Of a stretch of DNA of 64,000 nucleotides, positions 28,386 through 36,974 are shown piece after piece; position 1 is the stretch's first letter; each line of letters starts with the position of its first letter. The stretch comes from an uncultured Clostridia bacterium (GTDB lineage Bacteria > Bacillota > Clostridia > Lachnospirales > CAG-274), in the NCBI GenBank assembly GCA_910579745.1, contig CAJTVH010000005.1, positions 39,809 to 103,808 on the forward strand, written 5' to 3'. The position numbers and the translations under genes are program-made. Under the pieces are notes generated by a model, which saw only the letters and a list, made by a program, of their open reading frames with translations, had not been told where the DNA came from and ran no database searches.

Positions 28386-29287
28386 TATAGTTATTCAACT
28401 TTAAAAAAGGAATAAAGAGCATCGTTAAGAGAGTCAAATTTATAAAGAAAATTTCGAAGAAAGTTTTTCATATTAGCCCGAAATTTTTCAATGGGGTTTA
28501 ATTCTGGTGAATATGGAGGAAGAAATATTAATTCTATATTATGATTTTCAGCAATTTCATTCAATTTGTTTTTTCGATGAAAAGACGCGTTATCTATAAC
28601 AATAACCCTATTTTCTGGAATTTCCGGCAAAAGAATTTCTTCAAACCACGCCTCAAAAAATTCAACTGTCATTGTGGTATCATACTGCATTGGCGCAATT
28701 ATTTTTTTCCCGCATTTTGCGGCTACAACATTTGTACGTTTAAATTTTCTTCCCTTTATTTTGTTATAAACTTTTTTCCCTATTTTAGCATAAGCATATT
28801 CTCGGTATAAATAAGTATTAATTCCGCTTTCATCAATATATACAATCTTTTCTTTTGCTATATCTGCTGTTTTATTAATATATTCATTTACTTTCTTTTC
28901 ATCTTGTTCATAGTATCTTAACGTCTTTTTTTTCGTGTTATTTTAAGTTTTTTCATTACTTTTCTAACTGCTTCTATACTGCATTCGAATTCTTTTGCTA
29001 TCTCTTTTAAAAAAGCATCTGGATTTTCTTCTAAAAATAATATCAGCTTTTCAGGGTCAATTTTTCTAAATCCTCTATTTACTTCTTTATTTGATAAATC
29101 ACCTGTTTCTTTATATTTTTTTACCCACTGACTTATTGTATTTATTCCCACTCCAAATACTTCTTTTGTTTCTTCTAACGTATCTCCTGACATATAATAT
29201 TTTACTGCTTTTTCTCTTAAATCTTTACTGTAACTCATATTTTTATTTTATCATATCTTTTTCTTTATTTAAAGTTGAATTACTATA
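28386..29287 (-). mobile_element. IS630-family insertion sequence
   Basis: About 900 bp. The ends are inverse: TATAGTTATTCAACTTTAAA at 28386 and TATAGTAATTCAACTTTAAA read inward from 29287, with one mismatch. TA is present at both edges, as expected for the TA target of this family. Contains one transposase read in two frames. Inserted in the phosphotransferase gene. Confidence 0.88.
28391..29238 (-). CDS. IS630-family transposase, two frames joined by a -1 shift
   Basis: First frame (29238-28918, 106 residues): helix-turn-helix DNA-binding part 'MSYSKDLREKAVKYY', ending 'ITRKKRR'. It ends just past a run of eight A (28926-28933). A -1 slip there continues without stops into 'KTLRYYEQDEKKVNEY' and the DDE domain. 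The catalytic acids are in 'YIDESGIN', 'VIDNASFH' and 'NPIEKF'. IS630 elements are known to use such frameshifts. All three catalytic positions are present, so it may be active. Confidence 0.85.
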
Positions 29288-29938
29288 AATACGCAGATTT
29301 TTCTCCGACAGTTCAAAGTCAATAAATCCCCATTAGTCCTGCGACACGATAATGTTTGAGGGATTCGGATCACGATGTATGATTTGTTTCGGCAGCTTGT
29401 CATACAGTTTTCCAAATTCATTCAAATAATCTTGGCAAAACCACTCCGAAAGAAGCAAAATATCCTTTGATTTCGGCAGTGCCTAATTCTTCACGGATTC
29501 ATACAGATTTACGTCGTTCACCGAAGTTTTAGCCTGGCACAGAATGAGATGCAGTTGTCCGATGATTTCACCGACAAATCTTGCCTTTGCGGCATAATCT
29601 CCTTCATAAAAATCATGGGCAACCATTTGTGTGCCGGAAACTCGCCGGGTTACATAAAAAACAGTTCGCCGTCCTGTACGCATACCCGCCCATATCCATA
29701 TCTGCATATTACTCTCAAGATATAGCCTTGTATATTCAAGAGGATCATCAATAGCAAGGGCATTTAAGGCACATTCTGAGCTGGGAGTAGTCTTTAGTCT
29801 TTTCTCTGCTTCCCAACAGTCAATCCTAAGAAGATACCCTGCGGCAGTTGCTATGTCTATGCTATTGTGGTGCATGTTGTATTCTGCATATATGATGTTC
29901 ATTGTATTTGTCCTTTCTCCCAAAATTTGTGAAAGCAT

Positions 29939-30509
29939 TTCAATCAGTTCTTCCTGCCCTGTTCATTTCATGTTATAATTTGTTATAGGTTTTTCTTTCC
30001 CTTATTTTTGCCCTTGTGAGAGTTCGTAACATAAGGGCAAAGGATATAGCACAAAGGAAAATCTAAGGGCAAGCTCACATGCTATAAATTTAGCATTTTC
30101 AGGGATTTGCAAGCTTTTTGAAGATAAGATATAACAGTTAATAAATGCTATAAAATATGTCTTATCAGAATTCAGGTTTGTAAAATGAAGGGGTATATTC
30201 TTAACAAGTAAAAATCTCTTTTATAATCAGCAACCTTGAAAATGAGCAAAAGGAGACACAGCAAAAGTTATTTTCACGATTGACTTCCTGTATAAATACC
30301 AAACATTACAACAAAGATAAAAGCAAAAATCAGAAACGGATAAAGAAACCTTTATTTAAGGCGATTTCAAACGTTTTCTTTAAACACTTGTAAATGGTTA
30401 TAATACGATTTTTACCTATATAAATCATAAAAAATAAAAACAGTATTTTTTATGTATATAAATCAATAAACGGTAAAAAATACTTTTATAAAAACAGGAG
30501 GTCAGAGAT
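29939..30509. other. Intergenic before spoVS
   Basis: 570 bases. The part near 30007-30075 repeats AAGGGCAA-type words in both directions and may be a scar of the acquired segment. TATAAT at 30399-30404 is a possible spoVS -10 without a clear -35. No gene seen. Confidence 0.4.
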
Positions 30510-30770
30510 ATGGAAATATTAAAAGTTTCATCTAATTCACAGCCAAAATCCGTAGCGGGGGCAATAGCCGCGATTGTAAGAAACAATAAAAGTGTGGAAA
30601 TACAAACTATAGGAGCAGGCGCCGTAAATCAAGCGGTAAAAAGTATAGCCATTTCTCGGGGATACGTTGCGCCAAACGGAATAGAACTCGTCGCTATTCC
30701 CGCGTTTTCACAGCTTGAGGTAGAGGGAGACACAAAAACGTCGATTAAATTTGTAGTTGAGAAAAGATAA
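30510..30770 (+). CDS. spoVS: Stage V sporulation protein S
   Basis: 86 residues, near-invariant family: 'MEILKVSSNSQPKSVAGAIA' and 'AVKAIAIARGY'-like 'AVKSIAISRGY'. Small Alba-like protein. In Bacillus it affects spore coat assembly and septation, and it is also kept in some non-spore-formers. AGGAGGT precedes the ATG. Single gene with its own terminator. Confidence 0.95.
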   Translation: MEILKVSSNSQPKSVAGAIAAIVRNNKSVEIQTIGAGAVNQAVKSIAISRGYVAPNGIELVAIPAFSQLEVEGDTKTSIKFVVEKR

Positions 30771-30838
30771 AAAAACAGCCGTGAAATTTGAGTCCCTGTT
30801 AAGATGATAGGGAATACCTCGTTTTCACGGCTGTTTTT
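30771..30838 (+). terminator. spoVS terminator with nested hairpin
   Basis: Outer stem AAAAACAGCCGTGAAA / TTTTCACGGCTGTTTTT. The loop holds a second stem TCCCT / AGGGA. The T-run follows. Confidence 0.8.
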
Positions 30839-30861
30839 AGCATTAAAAAATTCGGTTTTGT

Positions 30862-31006
30862 TAGAATCTGTCTAAAATCTAAAAAAAGCCTGTCTAAAAA
30901 CAAAATATACAGAAAAAATCAGCGAAAATAAAATCATTTTGGAGCGTAATGATTTTATTTTCACTGATTTTTTGGATATTTTAATAGTTTTTAGACAAGC
31001 TCTTAT
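30862..31006. repeat. Long inverted repeat between spoVS and thiE
   Basis: A 25-bp, nearly perfect stem (30913-30937 with 30949-30973) around an 11-base loop. It is bordered by TGTCTAAAA and TTTTTAGACA ends that resemble family 2. No T-run expected of a terminator. Confidence 0.6.
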
Positions 31007-31069
31007 ATAAGAGGGCTTCCCCAACGATCCGTAAAACCGCCGAGCAATATTAATATAAAATCTATTAGG

Positions 31070-31232
31070 GCGTATCTGAAAACTATCATAAGCTATCAGT
31101 TATATACGCGAAATATCCAAAAAATTATTAAAAAATAAACGGAAACAGTTCAATTAAACAGAAAAGCCTTTCTATATTCGTTTTATTTTTTATAATTTTT
31201 CGCGCGCGTTTTAGTTTTCAGATACGCTCTAG
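31070..31232. repeat. Family-2 repeat, best-preserved copy
   Basis: Left GGGCGTATCTGAAAACTATC and right TTTTAGTTTTCAGATACGCT are inverse over about 18 bases. The interior is AT-rich with a GAAATATCCAAAAAATTATT block shared with 23820-24000. It ends right at the thiE stop. Confidence 0.7.
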
Positions 31233-31243
31233 TCAGTTAAATT

Positions 31244-31846
31244 TTAGACTGAGTTTTTTATACTTTCCAAAATATTAAAGGGATTCTCACTTTTCATAAG
31301 AGACGACATAAGACACACTCCCGAAGCCGAGGTTTTTCTCACCTCTGAGACATTTCGGGCGGTTATGCCTCCTATAGCGTAAACAGGTATGGTCACACTG
31401 TTTAAAACCTCCTCCAAAAATTTAATTCCTCTTGGCAAAACGCCCTTTTTACAGTCTGTCTTAAAAATGTGCCCAGCGATAACATAGCACGCTCCATTTT
31501 TCTCAGCGGCAGCAGCCTCCTCGGCTGAATGTACGGAAACTCCTATACGCTCAAAAAAGCTTAGCTCATTTTTTCTCTCAAAAAAATCCTTAAAAGATAA
31601 ATGTACGCTTTTTATATTTAAATTTATAGCCGTTTTTATAAATTTATTAACGACAAAATCAATTTCGTGTTTCCGGCACGCCTCAATACATTTTTCAGCC
31701 ACAATCTCATACTCTTCCTCCGAAAGATATTTCTCTCTTAAAATTATTTTTTTTGGTCTCTCTCTCGCTATCCTCTCGATAAGGGCATAAAAGTCGAGTG
31801 AGTTCTCCTCAGCTATCTTTTTATTTGTAACACATATAACGTCCAT
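31244..31846 (-). CDS. thiE: Thiamine phosphate synthase / TenI-like protein
   Basis: 200 residues, TIM barrel. 'AIGGITARNV' is the phosphate-binding loop, and 'SVHSAEEAAAAEKNGACYVIAGHIF' matches the ThiE/TenI core. ThiE joins thiazole and pyrimidine phosphates; the paralogue TenI tautomerises the thiazole. The first half is atypical ('VICVTNKKIAEENS' rather than the usual ThiE start), so TenI function is possible. Last gene of the thi cluster, 203 bases after thiH. Confidence 0.8.
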   Translation of the reverse strand: MDVICVTNKKIAEENSLDFYALIERIARERPKKIILREKYLSEEEYEIVAEKCIEACRKHEIDFVVNKFIKTAINLNIKSVHLSFKDFFERKNELSFFERIGVSVHSAEEAAAAEKNGACYVIAGHIFKTDCKKGVLPRGIKFLEEVLNSVTIPVYAIGGITARNVSEVRKTSASGVCLMSSLMKSENPFNILESIKNSV

Positions 31847-31865
31847 AAAATCACTCTTTCCGCTA

Positions 31866-31971
31866 ATCCGCGCCGAACCAATAAAATAATGAACAAACGT
31901 GTTCTGAAAAAATCGATATATTCGAGAAATTTTTCTATTGGTTCACGCTAAAAATTTTATAAATTTCTATA
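31866..31971. repeat. Family-1 repeat, copy d
   Basis: CGCGCCGAACCAATAAAATA at one end; CTATTGGTTCACGCTAAAAA and TTTCTATAA at the other. Inserted between thiH and thiE. Confidence 0.65.
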
Positions 31972-32048
31972 ACAAAAAAGTCTCCTTTCTCCCATTTTTT
32001 AATTTATTGACCGCCTTTACTAGCGCCAGACTATTTTAATATCCCTCT

Positions 32049-33197
32049 CTACACATATATATAATCTGTGTACACAGGCTGTAAACCTCTCTCCATTATA
32101 GCCGAACAAACTTCTTTAACGCTTCTTGGGTCTGAAATCTCAAACTGCTCGTCGCCTTTCATCTCTTCCTCATGGCCTCCTACGCCGACGCTTACGCCCG
32201 CGGAAATCTTCGTCGCCGCCATCCCAATAACGTTGTCTCTAAAACCCGCTCTTTCTCTCGTGGATATAGTAATACCAGCGAAAGGCATAAAAAGACGATA
32301 AGCGAGCATAACCTGCAAAAGCTGTTTCTCGTGAACATCGTTTGGATTATTGTCCTCATTGTTTATATATGGCCTTAATCTCGGAAGAGAAAAAGAAATC
32401 TCGGCGTGGGGATATTTTTTTCTTATTAAATCGGCGTGAATCCCCGCGGCGAAAGCGTCTTTCCTAAAATCCGAAAGCCCCAGAAGAGAGCCGAAGGCTA
32501 CCCCCCTCATACCTCCTATTAAAGCTCTTTCCTGGGCGTTGAATCTATAGGGAAATACCCTTTTCGGCCCGCTTAGATGTACACTCTCATATTTAACCAT
32601 ATCATAAGTTTCCTGATACACGCTTACAAAATCCGCCCCTCGTTCTCTAAGAAAATTATACTCATCTGAATTTAATGGATAAATTTCTATCCCTATTGTG
32701 GAAAAATACTTCTTCGCGATTTTTACGGCCTCTCCTATATACTTAACGTTTGACTGCCCCCTGCACTCTCCCGTAAGTATAAGAATTTCCTTAAGCCCTG
32801 ATTTGGCTATGGTTTCCATTTCTTTCTCAATTTCGTCATAATTAAGCTTTCCCCTCTTAATTTTGTTTTTACAGTTAAACCCGCAGTAAACACACTCATT
32901 CTCGCAGTAATTGGCGATATATAAAGGGGTAAAAAGGCAAACTGAGTTTCCAAAATGTTTCATAGTCTCGATTTTCGCTTTTTTCGCCATAGGCTCTAAA
33001 AAGTTCTCCGCCGCTTTTGAGAGAAGAACTTTTAAATCCTGATGGTTTAAATACTCTTTGTCAAGTACCCTTAAAACGTCACCTTTATTATAAACGTTAT
33101 AATCATAATCAGAAACTTCCGAAAGAACCCTGTCCATTATATCGGAATCTATTTTTTCCATTCCCTCCCGATATTCCATAAAATCAGTTTTACTCAT
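32049..33197 (-). CDS. thiH: 2-iminoacetate synthase
   Basis: 382 residues from the ATG at 33197 (GGAGG upstream; an earlier in-frame codon lacks a site). Radical SAM enzyme that cleaves tyrosine to dehydroglycine and p-cresol for thiazole formation. The iron-sulfur motif is CxxxCxxC in 'NYCENECVYCGFNC'. A C-terminal 'STRERAGFRDN' region follows. Its presence in place of ThiO indicates the anaerobic route. Downstream of thiG. Confidence 0.94.
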   Translation of the reverse strand: MSKTDFMEYREGMEKIDSDIMDRVLSEVSDYDYNVYNKGDVLRVLDKEYLNHQDLKVLLSKAAENFLEPMAKKAKIETMKHFGNSVCLFTPLYIANYCENECVYCGFNCKNKIKRGKLNYDEIEKEMETIAKSGLKEILILTGECRGQSNVKYIGEAVKIAKKYFSTIGIEIYPLNSDEYNFLRERGADFVSVYQETYDMVKYESVHLSGPKRVFPYRFNAQERALIGGMRGVAFGSLLGLSDFRKDAFAAGIHADLIRKKYPHAEISFSLPRLRPYINNEDNNPNDVHEKQLLQVMLAYRLFMPFAGITISTRERAGFRDNVIGMAATKISAGVSVGVGGHEEEMKGDEQFEISDPRSVKEVCSAIMERGLQPVYTDYIYV

Positions 33198-33317
33198 AAA
33201 ATAACCTCCAAAATAACACAAAATCAAAGGCCGCTAATATTTTTATTTAATAAAAATACCCGTAACCTACCTTTCCAAACTCTTAAACATCGGCTCATAG
33301 TCTACGCCCATATATAG

Positions 33318-34085
33318 TCAGTCCTGTAAAAACCCAGTAAGAGGACTTGACGCCTCGGCGGTATTTATAACCCGTCCCGGTCCCGAGAGATAAGCGAGCC
33401 TGCCTGCCTCTATAGCTAGCTTGAAAGCTTTTGCCATTTGTTTTATATTTCCCGCCGTAGCGACGGCTGTATTCGCCATAATAGCGGAAACGCCGAGTTC
33501 CATAGCCTCACACGCCTGAGATGGCTTGCCTATACCCGCGTCAACAATAATCGGCAAATCAATTTCCTCAACAAGCATTTTAATAAATTCCCTCGTAACA
33601 AGCCCCTTGTTGCTTCCGATAGGCGCGGCGAGAGGCATAACAGCGGCGGCTCCGCTGTTTTCAAGCTGTTTGGCTATAATAAGGTCGGGATATACATAAG
33701 GCAGAACAACAAATCCCTCCTTTGATAAAATCTCCGTCGCTTTAACAGTTTCGTGATTATCTGGCATAAGATACTTTGAGTCGTGAATTATCTCTATCTT
33801 TACAAAATTCCCGCAGCCTATTTCCCGTGAAAGCCTCGCTATTCTAACAGCTTCCTCGGCGTTTCTCGCTCCTGATGTGTTAGGTAAAAGAGTAACGTTT
33901 TCTGGGATATAGTCAAGTATATTGGCCTCTCCCCCGCTATTAGCCCTGCGCAGGGCGAGAGTCAGAATTTCAGCGCCGCCCTCTTTCGCCACGGCATCAA
34001 TAAGGTCAATATTAAATTTTCCCGAGCCTAAAATAAATCTTGAGTTAAACTCTTTACCGCCTAATTTAAAAACATCTTTACTCAT
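33318..34085 (-). CDS. thiG: Thiazole synthase
   Basis: 255 residues, TIM barrel. 'FNSRFILGSGKF' at the start, the Schiff-base lysine in 'CGNFVKIEIIHD', and phosphate loops 'PIIVDAGIGKPSQA' and 'NTAVATAGN'. It builds the thiazole ring from deoxyxylulose phosphate, iminoacetate and ThiS thiocarboxylate. Two adjacent ATG codons are possible (34088 and 34085); I used the second for better spacing to AAAGGAG. Confidence 0.95.
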   Translation of the reverse strand: MSKDVFKLGGKEFNSRFILGSGKFNIDLIDAVAKEGGAEILTLALRRANSGGEANILDYIPENVTLLPNTSGARNAEEAVRIARLSREIGCGNFVKIEIIHDSKYLMPDNHETVKATEILSKEGFVVLPYVYPDLIIAKQLENSGAAAVMPLAAPIGSNKGLVTREFIKMLVEEIDLPIIVDAGIGKPSQACEAMELGVSAIMANTAVATAGNIKQMAKAFKLAIEAGRLAYLSGPGRVINTAEASSPLTGFLQD

Positions 34086-34088
34086 CAT

Positions 34089-34421
34089 GATTCTCCTTTA
34101 AAAATTTATATATTTAACACAATATAACTATAATTTTATATCTTTGTGATAATATTCTCCCATCGCTGTGTCGAAACCTCTAACTCAGTGCTTTTTACTC
34201 ATAATAAAAAATATCGTCTAAAATCCGCTTTATATAGTTATATAATACCGCCTATAATAGGCAAATCTAAAAATAGACAAATTTTGCGGCTGAAAATCTC
34301 TTTCACATTCTTATCGTTAAACAAGTATGGCAAACTCACGCGCCCACGGAAAATTCTCAGCCAGGCCTTCTCCGACTGCTTTCAAATTTGCCCGCTATAT
34401 TTCCGAAAACCCGAAATACGT
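34089..34421. other. Long gap between thiF and thiG
   Basis: 333 bases inside an otherwise tight cluster. The 100 bases next to thiF are comparatively GC-rich, with GGCAAA / TTTGCC pairing (34329-34334 with about 34386-34391). The remainder is AT-rich. No gene supported on either strand. Confidence 0.4.
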
Positions 34422-35222
34422 TTACGGTTCATTCTGTCCAAGCAAAAGCCTCAATATCATATTGGACTGGTGTCCGGCGCAAACCAATACCCTCGGCGGC
34501 ATAAGCCCCGTTCCAAAGTCCGCTCCTGTCTCGAAATCACCGCACACATAAAGATTTCCCATTTTTTTTTCGGTTTTTATATTATTAGCGCTTTCATACC
34601 CCGCCATCCCCGATGCCGATACAATCTTTGTTTCAGGCATATTAATCATAATAGAGTTTACAAGCATAGCTTTGTCCGCTGGATTGTCAAACGCCTCGCA
34701 TACCACGTCAAAACCGTTAAAAAGCTCAAAAACGTTGTCATCTGTAACTTTAACATTTTTCACAGCGACTTCTATAAAAGGATTTATCTCCTCTATCTGA
34801 TGTTTAAGAGCGTCTGTTTTAAACATACCTATATGCTTTATATAATAGCTTTGCCTGTTTAAATTGCTCGGCTCAACAATGTCAAAATCCACTAAAAATA
34901 AATTGCCGACTCCCATTCTGGCGAGACTTACAGCGATGTTTGAACCAAGTCCGCCGAGCCCCGCCACAGCTACCTTAGACTCTTTAAGTATTCTATGAAC
35001 CTTAGGGGTGTGCCTCGCTGACATCATAGCCTCAAGCTGCTCCTCAGGAGGAAAAACCCCTTTTTCAATTATATGAATTTCATCGTCTTCTTTAATGGGA
35101 AAATCCTCGTTTACCTGAAAACCATTTAATATAATAACCATATTCTCTTTCGGCGGAAAAGCTGAAAACAAGGTCTCTCCCAAAACTTCCCGCCGTTTCC
35201 CGTTGACAAAAACCGATACCAT
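34422..35222 (-). CDS. thiF: ThiS adenylyltransferase with N-terminal ubiquitin-like domain
   Basis: 266 residues from the ATG at 35222, one base after the thiS stop. Residues 1-53 form a ThiS-like beta-grasp domain ('VFVNGKRREV', 'IIEKG') without the C-terminal GG. Residues about 75-266 are the E1-like enzyme: 'VAVAGLGGLGSNIA' nucleotide loop, 'DFDIVEPSNLNRQ' and a late cysteine in 'LVCAGHQSN'. It adenylates the ThiS C-terminus before sulfur transfer. Family 2 ThiF (clostridial). Confidence 0.9.
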   Translation of the reverse strand: MVSVFVNGKRREVLGETLFSAFPPKENMVIILNGFQVNEDFPIKEDDEIHIIEKGVFPPEEQLEAMMSARHTPKVHRILKESKVAVAGLGGLGSNIAVSLARMGVGNLFLVDFDIVEPSNLNRQSYYIKHIGMFKTDALKHQIEEINPFIEVAVKNVKVTDDNVFELFNGFDVVCEAFDNPADKAMLVNSIMINMPETKIVSASGMAGYESANNIKTEKKMGNLYVCGDFETGADFGTGLMPPRVLVCAGHQSNMILRLLLGQNEP

Positions 35223-35223
35223 T

Positions 35224-35418
35224 TCAGCCTCCCCCCACAAAACAGACAATTTCCACCTCATCGTCGTCTTTTAATGTTGTTTTCTCAAACTCCGCTTTCG
35301 GAACTATTTTGCCGTTTACCTCAACGGCTACCCTGTCGGCGTTATAGTTTTTATCTTTAATAAAGTCCAAAACACTGACAGACTCCGAAAGTTTAAATAT
35401 CTTTCCGTTTAATTTCAT
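35224..35418 (-). CDS. thiS: Sulfur carrier protein ThiS
   Basis: 64 residues, ubiquitin-like. It ends VCFVGGG; the terminal Gly-Gly is the site of adenylation and thiocarboxylation. First gene of the thi cluster, with AGGAGG upstream and a structured leader. Confidence 0.93.
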   Translation of the reverse strand: MKLNGKIFKLSESVSVLDFIKDKNYNADRVAVEVNGKIVPKAEFEKTTLKDDDEVEIVCFVGGG

Positions 35419-35490
35419 AAAAATATCCTCCTAACTTTCAGAATATCGCTTTTCACGAAAGACCCTTTTTTTAATAAAGCCAAAACATCT

Positions 35491-35575
35491 ATAAGGCTTA
35501 AACCGGACTCAAAGTTTTCTACCCTAATACCGCCTTATATACACAAAAAGGGCTACACCCGTGGTGGTGTACCCC
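35491..35575 (-). promoter_or_regulatory. Structured leader upstream of thiS
   Basis: On the minus strand: hairpin GGGGTACACC / GGTGTAGCCC (35566-35575 with 35550-35559), then stem ATAAGGC / GCCTTAT (35532-35538 with 35491-35497). I cannot find the TPP-riboswitch cores (CUGAGA and CCUGAUC-type). It could be another cis-regulatory RNA; its class is unknown to me from sequence alone. Confidence 0.5.
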
Positions 35576-35751
35576 ATAAATTGCTTTCGTCGCGTATTCA
35601 AATATTTTATAAAAAGCCTAAAAACAAACCGAATAACCTTAAAATATCAGGTTTTTATAATCTCAATTTTTTTCTTAAAACATCATTATTATATTCAATA
35701 TTACCGCTCAAATAAATTATCTCATACTAACGTATATATGTCAAGCGTTTT

Positions 35752-36132
35752 TTATTTTTTTAGAACAGGGGAAGCCCCCTTTGTCTGAGAAAGCTGAAGC
35801 TCGGTGGTTGGAAATTTTGAGTTCATCTCCTCAATAGTTGATGAGTCAAGGGAAAAAAGCTCTGAAATATTAGCGCTTGACGCGTTGCCTTTAGCGATGA
35901 TGCTGCTTGCCAAATCGCCCGCGTCAATATCAGAGACATCGCCAAGGTTATCGGCGCTTACGGCGGATTCCTCAAAAGAATCGCTGTAAGCTTCTTTTTC
36001 CTCTCGTTCTTCCTTTCTCTTTTCCTCTTCGGGATCTATATAATTATAAAAACCTCTTTTTATTATCTGCGACTTATTTAAAAAACTTCTTGACCACGCC
36101 CTCAACTCTTCAGGTGTTTTAAAAGTTGCCAT
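35752..36132 (-). CDS. Small acidic hypothetical protein
   Basis: 126 residues from the ATG at 36132 behind AAGGTGAG. The N-terminal 40 residues ('MATFKTPEELRAWSRSFL') are basic/amphipathic. Then comes a highly charged stretch of E/K (about 40-60) and a Ser/Asp-rich acidic tail that looks disordered. No family recognised, no signal peptide. Flanked by repeats and the thi leader. Confidence 0.6.
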   Translation of the reverse strand: MATFKTPEELRAWSRSFLNKSQIIKRGFYNYIDPEEEKRKEEREEKEAYSDSFEESAVSADNLGDVSDIDAGDLASSIIAKGNASSANISELFSLDSSTIEEMNSKFPTTELQLSQTKGASPVLKK

Positions 36133-36974
36133 ACTCTCACCTTCTTGCGTCTTAATTTTACCTCCCGACACGTATTTGAAAATTACCCGGCGTTTATTGA
36201 AATCAATAAACATAAAATCTTAGAAAACACAATTTTTATTTCTAACCGTTAAAACGCCGAAAATTATGAAAAAATAATTTACATTCTAAAAAACTGTGTT
36301 TTTCCAGCTTTTTGGCTTCTCAAAATTTTCGGTATACCTAAATCTTCAAATACGCTCTGATTTAGTCAAAGACTATTCGTATTTTTATTTCATAGAAAAA
36401 CACTCTAAACCAGCGGCGTTTAACAACACCATTATATTCAGCGTAAGCTCCCACTCCCATTGAATATAAGAATAAGCGCCTACGTTTTAAAAAGTCATAA
36501 ACTTACTCTGTCGGTTAAATCCTTTTATTGATTGTTATAATTGAAAATAACTTTTATTGAATATAAAAAAATTTAAGTAAAATAATTTTTATTAAACCTT
36601 AATATTTGGCTCTTATAATTAATTTTAGCACTTCTTTAAAATTTTAGCAATAGGCAAATTTGAGTAAATATAATAATCTTTAAAATAAAAAAAAATTATT
36701 TATACCAAGTGTGTCCGAAAACCCTTTACATATGTTGAGATTTTCAGACACACATCGTATCCTTATATTATTTCCGCGGGCGGCTCATAAGATTTTTAGC
36801 CTGAAACAATAAAATAATTCCTTGATATATTAGTTTTCATTAGCGATTCTATATTCATTCTTTTATTATTTCCCTATATACAGCTTGATTATTTTTAATT
36901 TATTTGACTATACACGCCGAATATATAAATCTTTTTAATACAAGTCATTTTAATGTTATAATATGACTTTTTAA
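36133..36974. other. Repeat-filled intergenic region
   Basis: About 840 bases with no gene. Holds a family-2 element (36167-36360; ends ACACGTATTTGAAAATTAC and CTTCAAATACGCTCTGA), a 48-bp mini-palindrome GTGTCCGAAAA / TTTTCAGACACAC (36709-36756), and a family-1 element (36764-36880). Confidence 0.55.
36764..36880. repeat. Family-1 repeat, copy g
   Basis: CTGAAACAATAAAATAATTC at one side and ATTCATTCTTTTATTATTTC-CCTATATA at the other. Confidence 0.6.

Larger units (their letters stand above)
28096..29938 (-). pseudogene. Aminoglycoside-phosphotransferase-like gene, split by an IS element
   Basis: Three pieces on one strand. 29938-29483 carries the N-lobe ('FVGEIIGQLHLILCQ'). It runs through an in-frame TAG into 'ALPKSKDILLLSEWFCQDYL' and the catalytic 'IIHRDPNPSNIIV'. 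A second in-frame stop follows, then 'WGFIDFELSEKNLRIY' at 29290. After the IS630-family element, the C-terminus continues as 'PGYAALAILSESFDEN' to 28096, in another frame. The HxD and DFE-type motifs place it in the APH/choline-kinase family. Two stops, a frameshift and the insertion make it inactive. A resistance role was possible but is not shown. Confidence 0.82.

Noticed and set aside
34146..34862. Long plus-strand ORF antisense to thiF
   Set aside because: It mirrors the conserved thiF frame for much of its length, has no start site signal and an implausible basic composition.
35430..35600. TPP riboswitch before thiS
   Set aside because: The expected conserved cores of the TPP aptamer are not found, although the region is structured. 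Reported instead as an unknown leader.
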